Of a DNA stretch of 64,000 nt, positions 35,353-47,800 are shown piece after piece. Both the position numbers and the translations under genes were made by a program. The DNA is from Chelonoidis abingdonii (Eukaryota > Chordata > Testudines > Testudinidae): positions 27,911,070-27,975,069 of the forward strand of contig NC_133778.1 in NCBI RefSeq assembly GCF_003597395.2. The letters are read 5' to 3'. The notes below the pieces were generated by a model that worked only from the letters and a program-made list of their open reading frames with translations, did no database searches and was not told the DNA's origin. Each line of letters starts with the position of its first letter. Within the stretch, counting starts at the first letter, position 1.

Positions 35353-38242
35353 CGTTTTAATTTAATTTTAAATGAAACTTCTTAAACATGTTATAAACCT
35401 TATTTACTTTACATACAACAATAGTTTAGTTATACATTATAGATTTATAGAAAGAGACCTTCTAAAAACATTAAAATGTATTACTGGCACATGAAACCTT
35501 ATATGAGAATGAATAAATGAAGACTCGGCACACCACTCTTGAAAGGTTGCAGACCTCTGATGTAAGTATTTGGCACTCAGGTTAAATATGCAAAGAGTTA
35601 AGAGACAAACATAGGGCGTAAGAGAGTGCAAATAACATGATCCATTTGCCTAATCAGTAAAAAGCGACAGTTTACTAATCTTTCAAAAATCATTGATATA
35701 TTGTTCAGTTCCAAACTGAACCACAACATGCATTATGAAAGATATCTAGAGTACTTACATTTTAGAAGTAGTAAATATTCCTAACAGTGCAGAATCTGGC
35801 CCACAATCTATAAATATCAAGCATAGAAATTAGCATAAACCTACTGTAACAACAAGTCGCTCTACCTATTTTCTTGCAGATAATTTTTTCTACCACAAAA
35901 AAACACCACCACATTTTGGCTGAAAAATAGTTCAAACTAATGCACTTCTGAAAAGGCGGTTAGAGATTAACAAAATAGTGAAAAATGGCTCTTCTGACTA
36001 TTTTTAACTATGAGAGCTCATTTAAATCAAATATAAAAAGACACCATAAAGTACTTGGTTATAAACTGTATTATTTGCAAGGGCACTTACGGAGCATGAA
36101 TGATTTGTATTGTCAGAATAAACATTCAACAGAATACACAAAAGCATGTGATGTTGTTTAAAGGGAAATAAAGTAGCTCTCAATTCCAAATAAATGAAGG
36201 CAAAGACAGAAGTGTGCTTAAGCACATACAGAAACTGTGCTATTTTGATTACATCGGGCAAGCTAAAAGCAGAAAGCCTCTCTGTTTTCCCATTTTCTCT
36301 GCTTTTCTACAAAGCCAAATATTAAGTACTTGGGTTACAAATCTGCTTTCACAGTCAATCCCACTTCCTTTGATGTTCACCTCCTACGAATGACACACAA
36401 TCCAACACCCACCTGCCAGCCCTCAGAAAAAGAGAATAGTTGTAGATCTAACAAACCTGTACCACTGGTTCCGGCCAAAAAGATAAAAAACATTCTGTAA
36501 ATGCAAACAAAATATACTATTTGCTGATGTCAAAAGAGAAAAGGTGGAGGAGGGAGGGGGAAAAAGAGGAAATGACCAGAGAAAGAGCCCTTAGTTATCT
36601 TGACTTTGTGTAGTGATTTCAACTGAGGGTTGAAATTAGAATCCTCTACTAGGTTTTAAGAGCTATGCAATAGGCTGTAAAATACATTTTAACAAATCAT
36701 TGCATCACAATAGTTGGGAATGGACAGACTTATCGAATCCTCCTGCAAAGGCAGTTTATACTCTTCACCAACCCCACAACAGAGAATATTTCAGATGTTA
36801 AATTTTTTTTAAAGCTTATATTAAAATTATCTAAAACACAGATTAATGAAAAAGTTTCTATTCATCTGGGTATAATGGTTAAATTATCCCAAAGTAGCAA
36901 GTTTGGTTTAAAAAGTCATAAAATGCATATAGTTAATAATCTGCAATATCCCAAATTAAGGATCTTAACCGAAAGGTCAAGAAGAAGAGATGCTGGCAGA
37001 ATGGCTGAGGTCTTTAAGGGAGAGTTGAAAGGGAATTCAGTGTTATACCAAAAATTGTATTAACTTTTCAAACAGTTGCGTGCAATCGTTGCAGATGATA
37101 TGATCTTATTTTAGGGAAGTCTCAAATATTGGGTGATGTAACATAGCCTTATGGAAGATTCAGATGGGGAAAAAAACTAATTGTGTCCAGCTGCGGCAGG
37201 ACCCTGATAGAGGATGAAACAAATACTAAAACTGATGCTACACTTGATTGGATGTGTGCTTACTGTTTGTTACCCAAGTTTCCTATCAGGGATTATTGTG
37301 GGATCCCCAGTTGCTTCAGAGGATCATATAACAATAGTGTGTCCAGGATAATTTAATCTTATCTTCATCTGGTCCAGAGGATTCTGAAAAGCAGCAGTGA
37401 AAATTAAAATGACTCTGGGGAGTTTTCACCCTGCTGCAGCTTGGGAAAGCAATGAGAAGCAGCCAAGGCTCAGGAGACATCATGGAACAGCACTGCACTG
37501 GTTCATACTTGGTTCCCATTTGAAAGGTTCTCTTTGTCAACCATAAAAGATAAAACTCACTTTTTGCATAATAAAAGCTTAGATGCTGAAGAAGTCGATG
37601 GCTCTCACCTCAGAAATCTTCCAACTCACCATGGCCTCTTAGGTTTTTTATGCCACACCTTAGGATCCTCTCTACCCACCACTGAAGGTTACTATTCAAC
37701 AGCACACCGCTCACAGTTAAGGACTGGAAGTGTATCTAATTGGAATTGTACAGGAAGTGTATTGAATCAGAATAGAATGGTTCAAAATGGAATGTGTCCA
37801 AGACACCAGCATTAACAATACTGCAAAATGTACCACAGAAATTTTAGTCACTACAGATAGGCATGGTAAAAGAAACTAGAAAGTTAGACTATCATTGTGG
37901 CATCTGAGCTCCTGATGCCACAGCCTGGACCTTGATTTTATATCTTATCAAAAAGAGAGCACAAGGTCTTCTACACTGATGTACTGTTTGGCTCAGTATT
38001 GGCTGAGAGTCTACTAAATCATCAACATCATTGCCTGCAACACTTACATTTTCTCTAGCTGTCTCCCAACCAAATATTCTAATCCTGCTCAGTCCTATTA
38101 ATCTTATAAGGTATGGTGAGGGAACATCTTCAGCTAGTATGGCTGAAACCAGTAAATAACTTCCTCCATTCTTTCATACCATATTTGTAAATAAATGTAT
38201 TTTTAAAAAATCATTTGCCTTTAAGCCTGGACACCACGCTTT
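35353..38242. other. No gene recognised
   Basis: No exon or repeat family identified in this stretch. Confidence 0.35.
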
Positions 38243-38250
38243 AGCTAGGG

Positions 38251-38984
38251 CAGGGTTGGGCAAACTTTTTGGCCATATCTGGATGGGGAAATTGTATGCA
38301 GGGCTATGAATGTAGGGCTGGGGTTGGGGTGCAGGAGGGGATGTGGTGTGCAGGAAGGAGAAAGGGGCTGGGGTGCAGGAGGGGGCTCAGAACAGGGAGT
38401 TGGGTGCAGGAGGGGGTGCAGAGTGCGGGAGGGGGCTCAGGGTAGGGGATCAGGGTGCAGGATGGGTACAGCAGGAAGCTCAAGGCAGGGAGTTAGGAGA
38501 CTCAGAGCAGAGGTTCGGGTGTGGGCTCCAGCCTGGCACTGCTTACCTTGAGTGGTTCCAGGGTGGCAGTAGTGCGCAGCATGGTTAAGGCAGGCTCCCT
38601 ACCTGCCCTGACCCTGTGCTGCTCCTGGAAGTGGCTAGCATGTCCAGCAGTGGCTCATGGGGGTGGGGCAGTTGGCTCCGCCACGTGCTGCCCTCGCCTG
38701 TAGAGACCACCCCCAAAGCTCCCATTGGCCGCGGTATCCCATTCCTGGCCAATGGGAGCTGCGGTGGGTGATGTCTGCAGGCGAGGGCAGCGCACGGAGC
38801 CCTCTACCCCACCCCAGGGGCCGCAGGGATGAGGTGCCAGCTGCTTCCAGGAGTGGCGTGGGGTCAGGGCAGGCAGGAAGCCTACCTTAGCCCCGCTGCA
38901 CCACAGGGCTGGTAATTCCACAGGCCAGACTGAAAGCCCTGATGGGCCAGATCTGGCCCACAGGCCACAGTTTGCCCTCTCCTG
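38251..38984. mobile_element. hAT-type non-autonomous element with 8-bp TSD AGCTAGGG
   Basis: It starts CAGGGTTGGGCAAACTTTTT and ends CACAGTTTGCCCTCTCCTG. AGCTAGGG occurs immediately on both sides (38243-38250 and 38985-38992). The GC-rich interior has imperfect tandem units (ggggtgcaggagggggctcag) and tagged blocks such as cattggccgcggtatccc. It encodes no transposase. Confidence 0.9.
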
Positions 38985-38992
38985 AGCTAGGG

Positions 38993-41377
38993 CAACATTA
39001 AAACTGGGGTCAAACACCCTGAAAATAAGAGTTACAAATAGGAAATGATTACATCCTTAACTGTAACAACACTAGCAGACACCACCATAACAGAATTATA
39101 GCCTTTTTTATCAAGGAATACTTAGTGTGGTAGAATACTGTCTAATAGATATTGTACCTTGCTTGATTGAATATGTTCTCCTTGTAGAAGTTTCTAATAG
39201 TTTTTGACACAGTGTGGTCTCCTAAAGCCACATTTTACTTCTGATTCATACTGACTGACTGTAACCCTAATGCACTTATTCAAAGTTACCTAGCAGTGAA
39301 GTGCAAAGAGCTCTAGGAATGAAAATGCAAAGGCAGAAAATTGAACACAAATCTGCTCTCTCAGAAAAAAAAAAGTCAAATAGGTTAACACAGAATATCT
39401 CAAATCAAAAATCTGAGAGTGATTCCTTTAATAAATGTTGCTGTTAACAAACCAGTTCTGTTAATAAATATAACTGAGAGGTGACATATTTATAGGAATT
39501 GATTCATTACATGAATAAACATAACTAACATGTCAAACATTTCAGCCATGACTTCAGTTGTGACAGAGAGGCTGGTAAAGGCAATCTTACAAATATCCAG
39601 ATTGGATAAAGACTGTTGAAGAAACAAAACTGTTGGTGGCTCCTTTCTTTAGAGTCTGAAATTCATGTTTAGTAGATCAAAGATATTGCACATTGTATCT
39701 AATGTAAACTATTTTGGGCCATATTCACCACTGCCTTGAAGCTTGCAAGGTAGAATCCACATTTATATCTGTGCTGAGTGAGTGCAAAGTGGGTGTAAAA
39801 GGCTACCAAATCAGAATGACAGTGCTTAACCACCCACTTGGCACAGGCGTAAATGACTAGACAAGGTGCAAGGCAGTGTACATGTTAAAAAAAGCCAAGA
39901 TGAAAAACAATATTGGCCATGAAGGAAAAGGGTTAGCTATTCAAGGGTCTGATCCAATTCTCATTGAATGCAATGGACTTCCCCCAGTGACTCCACTGAG
40001 AATTGGATCAGGTGCTAAATAATCCAGATTAAATTAAAAAAAAAAAGACCATGGCCATCTGGCACACATATTAATTGTGCAGTGACAAAAAGTATGAAGT
40101 CTGACAAAACAGAACGTAAAAGACAAAACAGATCTGTTAGGAATGCCAAAAAGTCTTGACCTATTCGTGCTTATTGATTTTCACAGTATATGATAAAAGG
40201 AAACATTTTACAGACACATAAACGAATGCTTAAACATCCTTCTTGTTCTCCAGTCACATCCTCACATCTTGCCCTGAGTTGCGGATGACCTGTGAAGCAA
40301 GAGAGAAGAGTAGCACACTTGTGGTGGAGAACTCAGACTGCATCTGACCTAGCAAAGGTTTTGATAGGTCAGACTAAAGGTTTTTTTAGAAGTCTTCTGC
40401 TGTGGCTATGAAGGAGGCAAAGAAAAGTTTCTTTGTCTACACCATATTATCTGCAAAATCTCACTCAGGAGATTGCTTCTGAGGGGCAGAGGGCCTGGTT
40501 AATCTGTGCTGTCTCACCTTGGTGGCTGACACAAGCGTCCCCTTTAATGAGGAAATCTTGTTTCCTTCCAAATAGAATTGTGTGGATCCAGACCAAACTT
40601 TATGTGTCTGGAGAGGAAAGGGGAGAGTGTGCAGAGTAACAGACTGAGAAGACAAATACTAAATCCTCTGTGCCTGAGTTTTGGCTGGTTTCTCAATCTG
40701 AGGTGCTAAAGTGGTGAAAGCACCTCATGCCAGCTCCTGCGCTTTGGATCCAAGCCCAGTCCTATCTTGGCTCTTGAAGATCAGTTGAGAAGAACTGAGA
40801 CCACTGTTGGTGAAGACTGTCAACATTTCTTTTGGGGAGAACAGAGTGGGGGTGATGTCCCTCCAGGAAGCTTTTGTATTTGACACTGACCATGTGGTCC
40901 ATTATTACCCAACATGTGATTTATTTTTAACATGCGTAATGTTAAGCATTTGCAGAATCAGGCTCTAAAAAGACCAAAAACTGATGAGGGGAGGGAAATG
41001 GAATGTAATATACGAGCAAAGGACCCAATCCTGTTAACACTTGCACACTTTAATGGGAGCTAACGTGAACTTTTCAGAACTTCAATGGGACGGCTCATGA
41101 AAATAAAGTTAAGCATGTGTGCAGGGCCTTACACTGTAAATTCTTTGGTGCAAATTCTTTGATTTTTTCATATACGTTTTAAAAGCACGGAATGAAATAG
41201 GTACCTGAATAGGTCTTTTTGGTACTAATTAACAATGATAAATAATTAACACCCCATTTCTTTTTTAAATATGTATTTAACACATAGGAAAACTGAGATA
41301 CAGAGACAGAACCAAATCCTGTTGATGCCCTGTCCTGTGCTTTAACTACAGGATCATGTATGCACCTGATTCTGCTC
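38993..41377. other. No gene recognised
   Basis: Unique-looking sequence. An inverted-repeat MITE fragment lies at about 39952-40011 (gatccaattctcattgaatg / ctgagaattggatcag). Confidence 0.35.
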
Positions 41378-41385
41378 CATTAAAG

Positions 41386-42045
41386 TAGGGTTGCCAGGTG
41401 TCTGGTTTTCAACTGAAACGCCCGGTCAAAAAGGGACCTTGGTGGCTCCAGTCAGCACTAGTCCCTACCTGTCCTGGCACTGCGCTGCGCCCCAGAAGCC
41501 ACCAGCAGGTCTGGTTTCGGGGTGGGGGAGCATGGGGTTCTGCATACTGCCTGAACCCCACCCCAACCCCCCCTCCTCCACCCCAAACCCTTCAGCCCCA
41601 GCCTAGAGCCCATACCCCCTCATGCACCCCAACCCCCTCCCACAATCTCCAGCCCCCTCCCACACTCCAAATCCCTCGGCCCCACCCCGCAGCCTGAAGC
41701 CCCCTCTTGCACCCCAAACCCCTCATCCCCACCACAGAACCCCCACCCCCAGCAGGAGCCCTCACCCTCTCCCACACCCCAACTCCCTGCCCCAGCCCAG
41801 AGCCCCCTCCCGCACCCTGAACCCCTCATTTCTCCCCCCAGCCTGGATCCCGCACCCATAGTTAGAGCCCTCACCCCCCTCCCAGACCACACCCTTTGCC
41901 CCAGCCCAGTGAAAGTCAGTGAAGGTGGGGAAGGGCGAATCACTGAGGGAGGGGGAATATAGTGAGTGGGGGGAAGAGCCTCAGGGAAAGGGTGGGGCAA
42001 GGCTACGGTGTTCAGTTTTGTGTGATTAGAAAGCTGGCAACCCTA
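41386..42045. mobile_element. hAT-like element, TAGGGTTGCCA ends
   Basis: The terminal inverted repeats TAGGGTTGCCA and TGGCAACCCTA bound a 660-bp C-rich interior. The flanking octamers CATTAAAG (41378-41385) and CACTAAAT (42046-42053) agree at 6 of 8 positions, a decayed 8-bp duplication. The interior is low-complexity cccc/acc and gives spurious proline-rich frames. Confidence 0.75.
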
Positions 42046-42636
42046 CACTAAATTCAATCAGAGTTTTGCCACCACTGGGAGCAGCATCAGGCCCTACCTG
42101 AAGACTAGTCAGCAGGCAGAGAAGACTCCTGAGAAGTAACAATTCTGTTTTCATGCAAGTGTCCCTACCATTGGGGAAAAACATGAGTTTCAAAATATAA
42201 CATATAAAACAGAATGGCTCCTAAACAGAATGTTTTTCAAAGTTTTCCCTAAAGTATCATCTGCTCTTTAACCTCCTTATTACTACATTGTCTAAAGTTT
42301 AAAATACATGTAGCTCAGAGACTTCTTGCAAATTATTCCAATTCAAATCCAACTGTTTCCCAACATGTCAAAACAAAGTTAAATAACAAAACTGGAGTTA
42401 AATAACAAACAGTGAGACAGAAACATTAAAAGATTAAGACAAGAAAAGATACATAATTGAGTGAGATTGAAGTAAAATGGACAGTTGATGAGACAAAGCC
42501 TGTTCCAGATGATAATAGCTGCAAAGAAAGTGGGTCTCATGTCAACAGTGATGAGACTCTTTCAGAAAAGACAGAGGAAGCCAGTGCTAAAACTGTTGAA
42601 ATAGGGAAGAAGATAGACAAGGTCCATGTGCTCTAT

Positions 42637-43533
42637 AGCACCACAGTGTAGACACTGCCTATATCGATGAGAGGGGTTTGTCCATTGATATAGTTAATCC
42701 ACCCCTCCATGAAGTGGTAACTAGGGTGACTGAAGAATTCTCCCACTGATCTAGCCTGGTCTACACCAGGAGTTATGTCAACCTAACTATGGCACACAGG
42801 GCCATCCCTACCCTTACACAAACTACGCAGCTGCATAGGGCACTAGGAAATTTGGGGCACCCTATGCAGCTGCATGCTGCATCCAGCTCAGCGGCCAGCC
42901 CAATCCCCCGGAGGGCTGAGCTGGCCCCTGGTGGGCTATGCACAGCAAGGCCCATGAAGCTGTCTCAGCCCCCGCCCCTGCTCTGCCCCATCTTGTCTCT
43001 TCCTGCCCCCATTCTGCCCCAGCCCTGCCCCCACTCTGCTCCTCCCTCCCAACCCCATACCCTGAGCAATGCATCCTGGGGGACTACAGCAGGGTCAGGG
43101 TCAGGGTCAGGCCCGCCCTGCGCTCACTGGGTGGTGCGAAGTGGAGCGACCAGACCCCAGCCATGCTGCCAGTGAGTGCTGGGAGGCAGTTCCCCCTCTT
43201 TCCCCAAGCTTGGGAGCCGGGGGAGCGGAGCGGAGAAGGTTGGGGCTGGGGTGGTAGGAAGTGGAGCAACCCATTAGTGGTGGGCCCAACTCCTGCTGCC
43301 TCCCTGCACTGGCTGCTCCTGCCTCCCAAAGCCCTTGGGCACAGACTCCCACCACAGAGGCCTGGGGTGCCCCCCCGCCCAGGCCCAGGCCCAGGCCCGG
43401 CCTCCCCTGCAGGGGGACTGCATAGGGCACCACAATCTCTAGGGATGGCCCTGATGGCACAAAGATCACAAGATCTTTTACAGCCTGTGCAATATAACTA
43501 GGTCCATCTAATTTTTGAGTGTAGCCCAGGTTT
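42637..43533. mobile_element. CTACAC-type MITE interrupted by a hAT
   Basis: Left part agtgtagacactgcctatat to gttatgtcaacctaact and right part ctaggtccatctaatttttg to gagtgtagcccaggt belong to one element split by the hAT at 42797-43453. The gtgtagac...gtgtagcccagg pattern links it to other CTACAC-ended elements here. The left end is approximate. Confidence 0.55.
42797..43453. mobile_element. hAT-type MITE with 8-bp TSD ATGGCACA
   Basis: It starts CAGGGCCATCCCTA and ends TAGGGATGGCCCTG, perfect 14-bp terminal inverted repeats. ATGGCACA lies on both sides (42789-42796 and 43454-43461). The interior is GC-rich, with (TCAGGG)n-like units at about 43093-43110 and (GGCCCA)n-like units near 43378-43400. 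Confidence 0.93.
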
Positions 43534-43754
43534 GAGAAAGGCAGGAGTAACTTGTTACATGATTTTAAGCATAAGGAAGGAATTTTTGAAGTAGATCCTG
43601 AAATAAATAGGAAGCTGTGGACTGGAGCGAAAAAGGAAATTCAGCAGACACATACAGATGTTCTGTTGAACAAAGCAGAGATGAACCAAACCCAGAACAT
43701 CAAATTCAAACCCTTCCAACTCCAGGGTATTGGGATGTGCTTCCAGGGCAGATC

Positions 43755-43875
43755 TAGGGTTGTCAGCCCTTCAGAATTGCCCCAGAGTCTCCAGGAATTA
43801 AAGATTATTTTTTAATTAAAGACTATCATGTAATGAAACCTTCAGGAATACATCCAACCAAAACTGGAAACCCCA
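43755..43875. mobile_element. Short hAT-like MITE (121 bp)
   Basis: Ends tagggttgtcagccc and actggaaacccca are imperfect inverted repeats of the TAGGGTTGCCA type. Flanking octamers GGCAGATC (43747-43754) and GCCAGATC (43876-43883) match at 7 of 8 positions. The element ends about 50 bp before the CpG island. Confidence 0.7.
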
Positions 43876-43929
43876 GCCAGATCCAAAGCCATCAGGGCCC
43901 TATCTTCCCGTTCGGATGTGACCAAAACC

Positions 43930-44810
43930 TCAGGTGAACAGCAGGGGAGAATTCAGCGCGGCCACACTCACGCCGCAGCCCCAGTCTGAGCCTGCTCTGG
44001 CGGGACCCCAAACACCGTCTGGGCCACTCAGGTGAGGCGCAAAGGTTTCAACGTTTCCCATCCACAGCAACTGCAGAGCCCTCCCCTCTCCGAGGCTCCC
44101 CGGGGACACTGGGTCCGTCCCCCTCGAGAAACAGCGGGACCGCGATCTGCGGCCGAGGCAGTTGCTACGGGACTGGGAGCCTGAGCAGCTGCACAGCTCC
44201 CGCCGCTGCGGACCCCGCCCTGTCCCGGCTTCCCCAGCCTGGGGCCCGCCCGCCTCAGAGGCGGGGCCGCCCCTTCCAGACCCAGCCAGCCGATCCCCTC
44301 GGCCCGGCCTCCCGCTGCCGCCGTTCGCAGCCAGGCGGAGAGCCGGGCCCCGCGGCGCCGGCCCATCCATCGGCCCGGGCTCGTGGCGTCTTGTCTGCCG
44401 GCTCCAGGTTCCGACGCGCCCCTTCAAACGGCGGCGGGGCCGATGCAGCCTGCGGGTTCCTTGCTGCGGCTCCTTTTCCTCCTCTCGCTGGCCAAGGCGA
44501 GCGGGGCGGCTGCGGGAGCAGGTAACGCCTGGGGCGGTCGCCCCGTGGGAGGGGGGTTCTTCAGCTATCCCATTGGAGCCGCCGCTGGGCCGACGGGGGT
44601 TCCGCGAAGCCCCAGGCTCTCGTCGGTGCCCCTCTCCGGGGAGCGCGATCCGCCTGAACCGCGAACCCGGTAGCAGCCCAGCGGAGCTGGCCGTTTGGCC
44701 GCTTCATGTTATTTCTTGGGCAGAACAGCGGGGATACCGGGCATACACGGGGTCTGAGACTCCGCAGAGGTGGCTGGGACGTGCCGCATAACAAAAGCTG
44801 TGAGAGAAGC
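43930..44810. promoter_or_regulatory. CpG island / putative NEMP promoter and first exon
   Basis: The only long GC- and CpG-rich stretch in the window that is not inside a mobile element. It contains many CG dinucleotides, GC-box-like tracts (for example cggggccgccccttcc near 44262) and exon 1. No TATA box is evident upstream of 44443. Long open frames on both strands here are a by-product of GC richness. A bidirectional promoter is possible but nothing coding is visible on the minus strand. Confidence 0.7.
44443..44521 (+). CDS. NEMP2: NEMP exon 1 (signal peptide)
   Basis: The exon encodes 26 residues, MQPAGSLLRLLFLLSLAKAS followed by an Ala/Gly-rich end, which is a classical signal peptide, plus one base of codon 27. 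It ends at CAG|gtaacg. ATG 44443 is the first ATG in this frame. The open frame runs further upstream, but only from a GTG at 44383. The context (C at -3, C at +4) is a weak Kozak match. The exon lies inside the CpG island. Confidence 0.8.
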
Positions 44811-47800
44811 TTAGTTTCTGTATAAAAATCCACGTGAAGCAGGTTTGTGCCCCCCCTCCCCCGCACAAATGTTTTATGAAACGAAACGCACCGCACGCCC
44901 CGTGATTCACATTGTTAGTACAAAGAACAGGAGTACTTGTGGCATCTTAGAGACTAACAAATTTTGTTAGTCTCTAAGGTGCCACAAGTACTCCTGTTCT
45001 TTTTGCAGATACAGACTAACAGGGCTGCTACTCTGAAACCTGTCATTGTTAGTACAGTCATTCTTCAAAGGTAAAAATACACACATTGCGGAAAAGAAAA
45101 ATAGGCAGTTCTGTAAGTAAAATGTAATAATGGAGTTTCCTCTCCACTCTTAGCTCTTTGAGCATCACACTTTTTATCTGCCCTTAGATGCACCCTGGCC
45201 AACTTATTTCCATTTTCACCATTGAACCAGTTACACAGTTTTGACCAACCAGTGCAACTGTAAAAAGACTGACTGGACTGGGCAGGAGTCCTGGCTTTTG
45301 ACTCATTAAAGGCCACCAGGAGAATTTTCTGCCTTCTAACTTCTGCAGACTTGCCACTTGTCTGTTCTTCATCTCTCCCACCTATTTATACAAAGTGACC
45401 CAAGATTTATTCAGACTTTTAGCAAGGAATATTGCCATTGTCACAGAACCTTTTGGTTTACAACATGAATAAGATGTGAAATTGTGGCTGTATGCTCATT
45501 ACCTTTACTTGTGATGGAGGGACCCATTTGATGGATCCAAAGTTCAAGTTCTAATAGAACTAGTAGAAAATAAAAGTTCCAGCCCAGTGTCTATGGAGGT
45601 GCTATCCTTCTGCTAGCTTTATAAAAGACTCAACTCTAATGTTTGCTGTTTTTTTCCTTCTATTGACCAGGTAGGAAATAGCCTTACTATAATTCTTCCA
45701 ATCAAGGTAACTTTGCCAGAGGTAGTGACTGGGGCTGTCTACACTGCCAGGTTTTTTCACCAAAAATTATGCCACTTTTATTAAAGCACTTTACATAAAC
45801 CGCTGTTGCATGTCCACACTGTACTCTGTGTCGCTGGAGCACATCCACGCTAGCAGTTCTTTCAACAGTGCACTATAGATAGCTATCTTTCTGTACAACT
45901 GGCCACAGGGTGCTCATGGAAGGGTTTGCAATGCCTCATGGGATAGGTACAGCATCCCCTGATGCAGGTTTCTCAGTCTTATTGTTCCATGGGCATCCTA
46001 ATAGATTTCCAGCCATTGTGTGACAGGGTGGATGTTTGTGTGTGGAGGGGAGACAGACCATGTGTGCTGGGGGAGAGTGAGTGTTAGCATACTATCTCGT
46101 AAGTTCAGTAAGCCATGGGAAGCAACCAGTCCTGAGGCAGGGGGAGGGGGAAACCCCAACCTCAGCTCCTGCCTCCCTCCCTCCCTGGCTTTGCGCAGCT
46201 CAGAGTCTGGCTGGCTCTCTCTCACTCACACACACTCCTGGCTGGCTCTTGTGTTCAGTGTGGGAGACAGCAGGAGCATTCTGCATTAATGGTAGGGTTG
46301 CCAACTGTCTAATCACACAAACCCAAACACCCTTGCCCTGCCCCTTTCCTTGCACCTTCTCCAAGGCCATGACCTTGCCTCAAACCTCTGAATCCCCAGC
46401 CCCACTCCTCTCCCTCTGTCTATCGCTGTCCTGCACCCTCACTTTCACTAGGCTGAGAGTGGTGGAGGCCAAAGGATTTGGAATGTGGGAGAGGGCTCTG
46501 GACTGAGCCTAGGGCAGGGATTTGGGGTGTGGAGGGGGCAAGGGGTGCAGGCTCCAGGAGGGAGGTTGGGTGTGGGATGGGGCTGGGGTTGGGTTACAGG
46601 AGGGAGTGTGGGCTCTGGGAGGGAGTTTGGGTGGGGGTGGAGGCTCTGGGCTGAGCCTGGGGCAGTGGGTTAGGGTGCTCTGGGAGGGAGTTTGGGTGTG
46701 GGAGAGGGTTGGGGTGTGGGAGGGGATTTGGGGTGCAGGCTCTGACTGGGCGGCGCTTACCTCAGGTAGCTCCCTCAAGCAGCAGCATGTCCGACAACAG
46801 CTCCTGGGCTTAGGGATGGCCAGGTGGCTCAGCAGGCACCACCCTTGCAGCTTCTATTGGCCACGGTTCCCCATTCCCGGCCAATGGGAGCTGTGGAGTT
46901 GGCGCTTGGGGCAAGGGCAGTGCGCGGAGGCCCCTTAGCCACGCCTCTGCCTATGAGCTGCTGCAAGACATGCCAGGAGTGGCACAGAGCCAGGGCAGGC
47001 AGGGAGCCTGCCTTAGCCCTGCTGCACTGCTGGACTTTTAGCAGCCTAAAATCTCCCAGATTTGCTTCAGTAGTATCTGGGAGATTGAGCCTGATTCTAG
47101 GAGACTCCTGGCCAAACCAGGAGGGTTGGCAACCCCAGTTAATGATTTGCTCTTTGTTTCCCCGGAGCGGAACAGAGCAGCACAGCACACTGGTTGTCAG
47201 AATGGAGTTTTGAAAGTGGAGAGGCGCATGCCTCAGGGCTACTGAGTTCAAAACAGTGAGAAGAGTGGTCACTTCAGGCATTGTGGGACACCTCTAAAGG
47301 CCAATGACAGCGATAAAGGCAAGCAAGGTGTTTATACTGGTACTTTGGCGATAAAATCTTTGCTCAAAAAGCCTTATCACTATCATTGAGGTGGTTTTAT
47401 TAAAGCGCTGCAACTAAGGCATTTTGTCACAAAAAGTGGCTTTGGACTCTGTACACCTTTGCTATTTCATCGCCAAAAACTGTCTTTTGGCCAAAAAACT
47501 TGGCAGTGTAGACCAGCTCTGGGATAACCAGTTCCATCCCTTCAGAAGATCCAGACTGTATCCCAAATCAGGCATTTTTCAGAGAGAAGGCAGGCTTCTA
47601 GAGGTTGATTGCTTCCAGTCAGTATTGGCCGAGTGGAATCTCCTAGAGTTTCTAAAATTTCCACTTCTACCTAAAATAGCATTGCCCTTTAGAAAGATCC
47701 AGAGGCCTGAAGCCTACAAATCTCTTAGAATCAATATTTTTCTATTATGTTTATTTCTGAATTAGAACAATAGATATCATCCCATTCACAACCTGAAATA

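Noticed and set aside
41398..42000. Proline-rich and glycine-rich open frames on both strands
   Set aside because: They are produced by the C-rich low-complexity interior of a hAT-like element.
42457..42651. 64-codon hydrophilic open frame (ETKPVPDDNSCKESGSH...)
   Set aside because: Looks protein-like, but no family is recognised and it runs into a MITE; insufficient for a pseudogene call.
43087..43112. TCAGGG repeats as interstitial telomere sequence
   Set aside because: Only about three units of a variant hexamer, inside a hAT element; not TTAGGG.
1..43929. Exons of NAB1, expected near NEMP2 by synteny, on the minus strand
   Set aside because: I looked for its conserved N-terminal and C-terminal domain sequences and saw none; the gene may lie outside the window.
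43930..44427. 165-codon minus-strand open frame in the CpG island
   Set aside because: Composition is Gly/Arg/Pro-rich in a GC-rich promoter, with no domain; the overlapping + strand frames are equally long, as expected by chance at high GC.
44383..44442. Upstream in-frame extension of NEMP exon 1
   Set aside because: The extension begins at GTG, not ATG, and would put 20 non-hydrophobic residues before a good signal peptide.
44162..44791. 209-codon + strand open frame over the NEMP exon 1 region
   Set aside because: It is in another frame from the signal peptide, ignores the gtaacg splice donor and has low-complexity Pro/Arg/Ser content.
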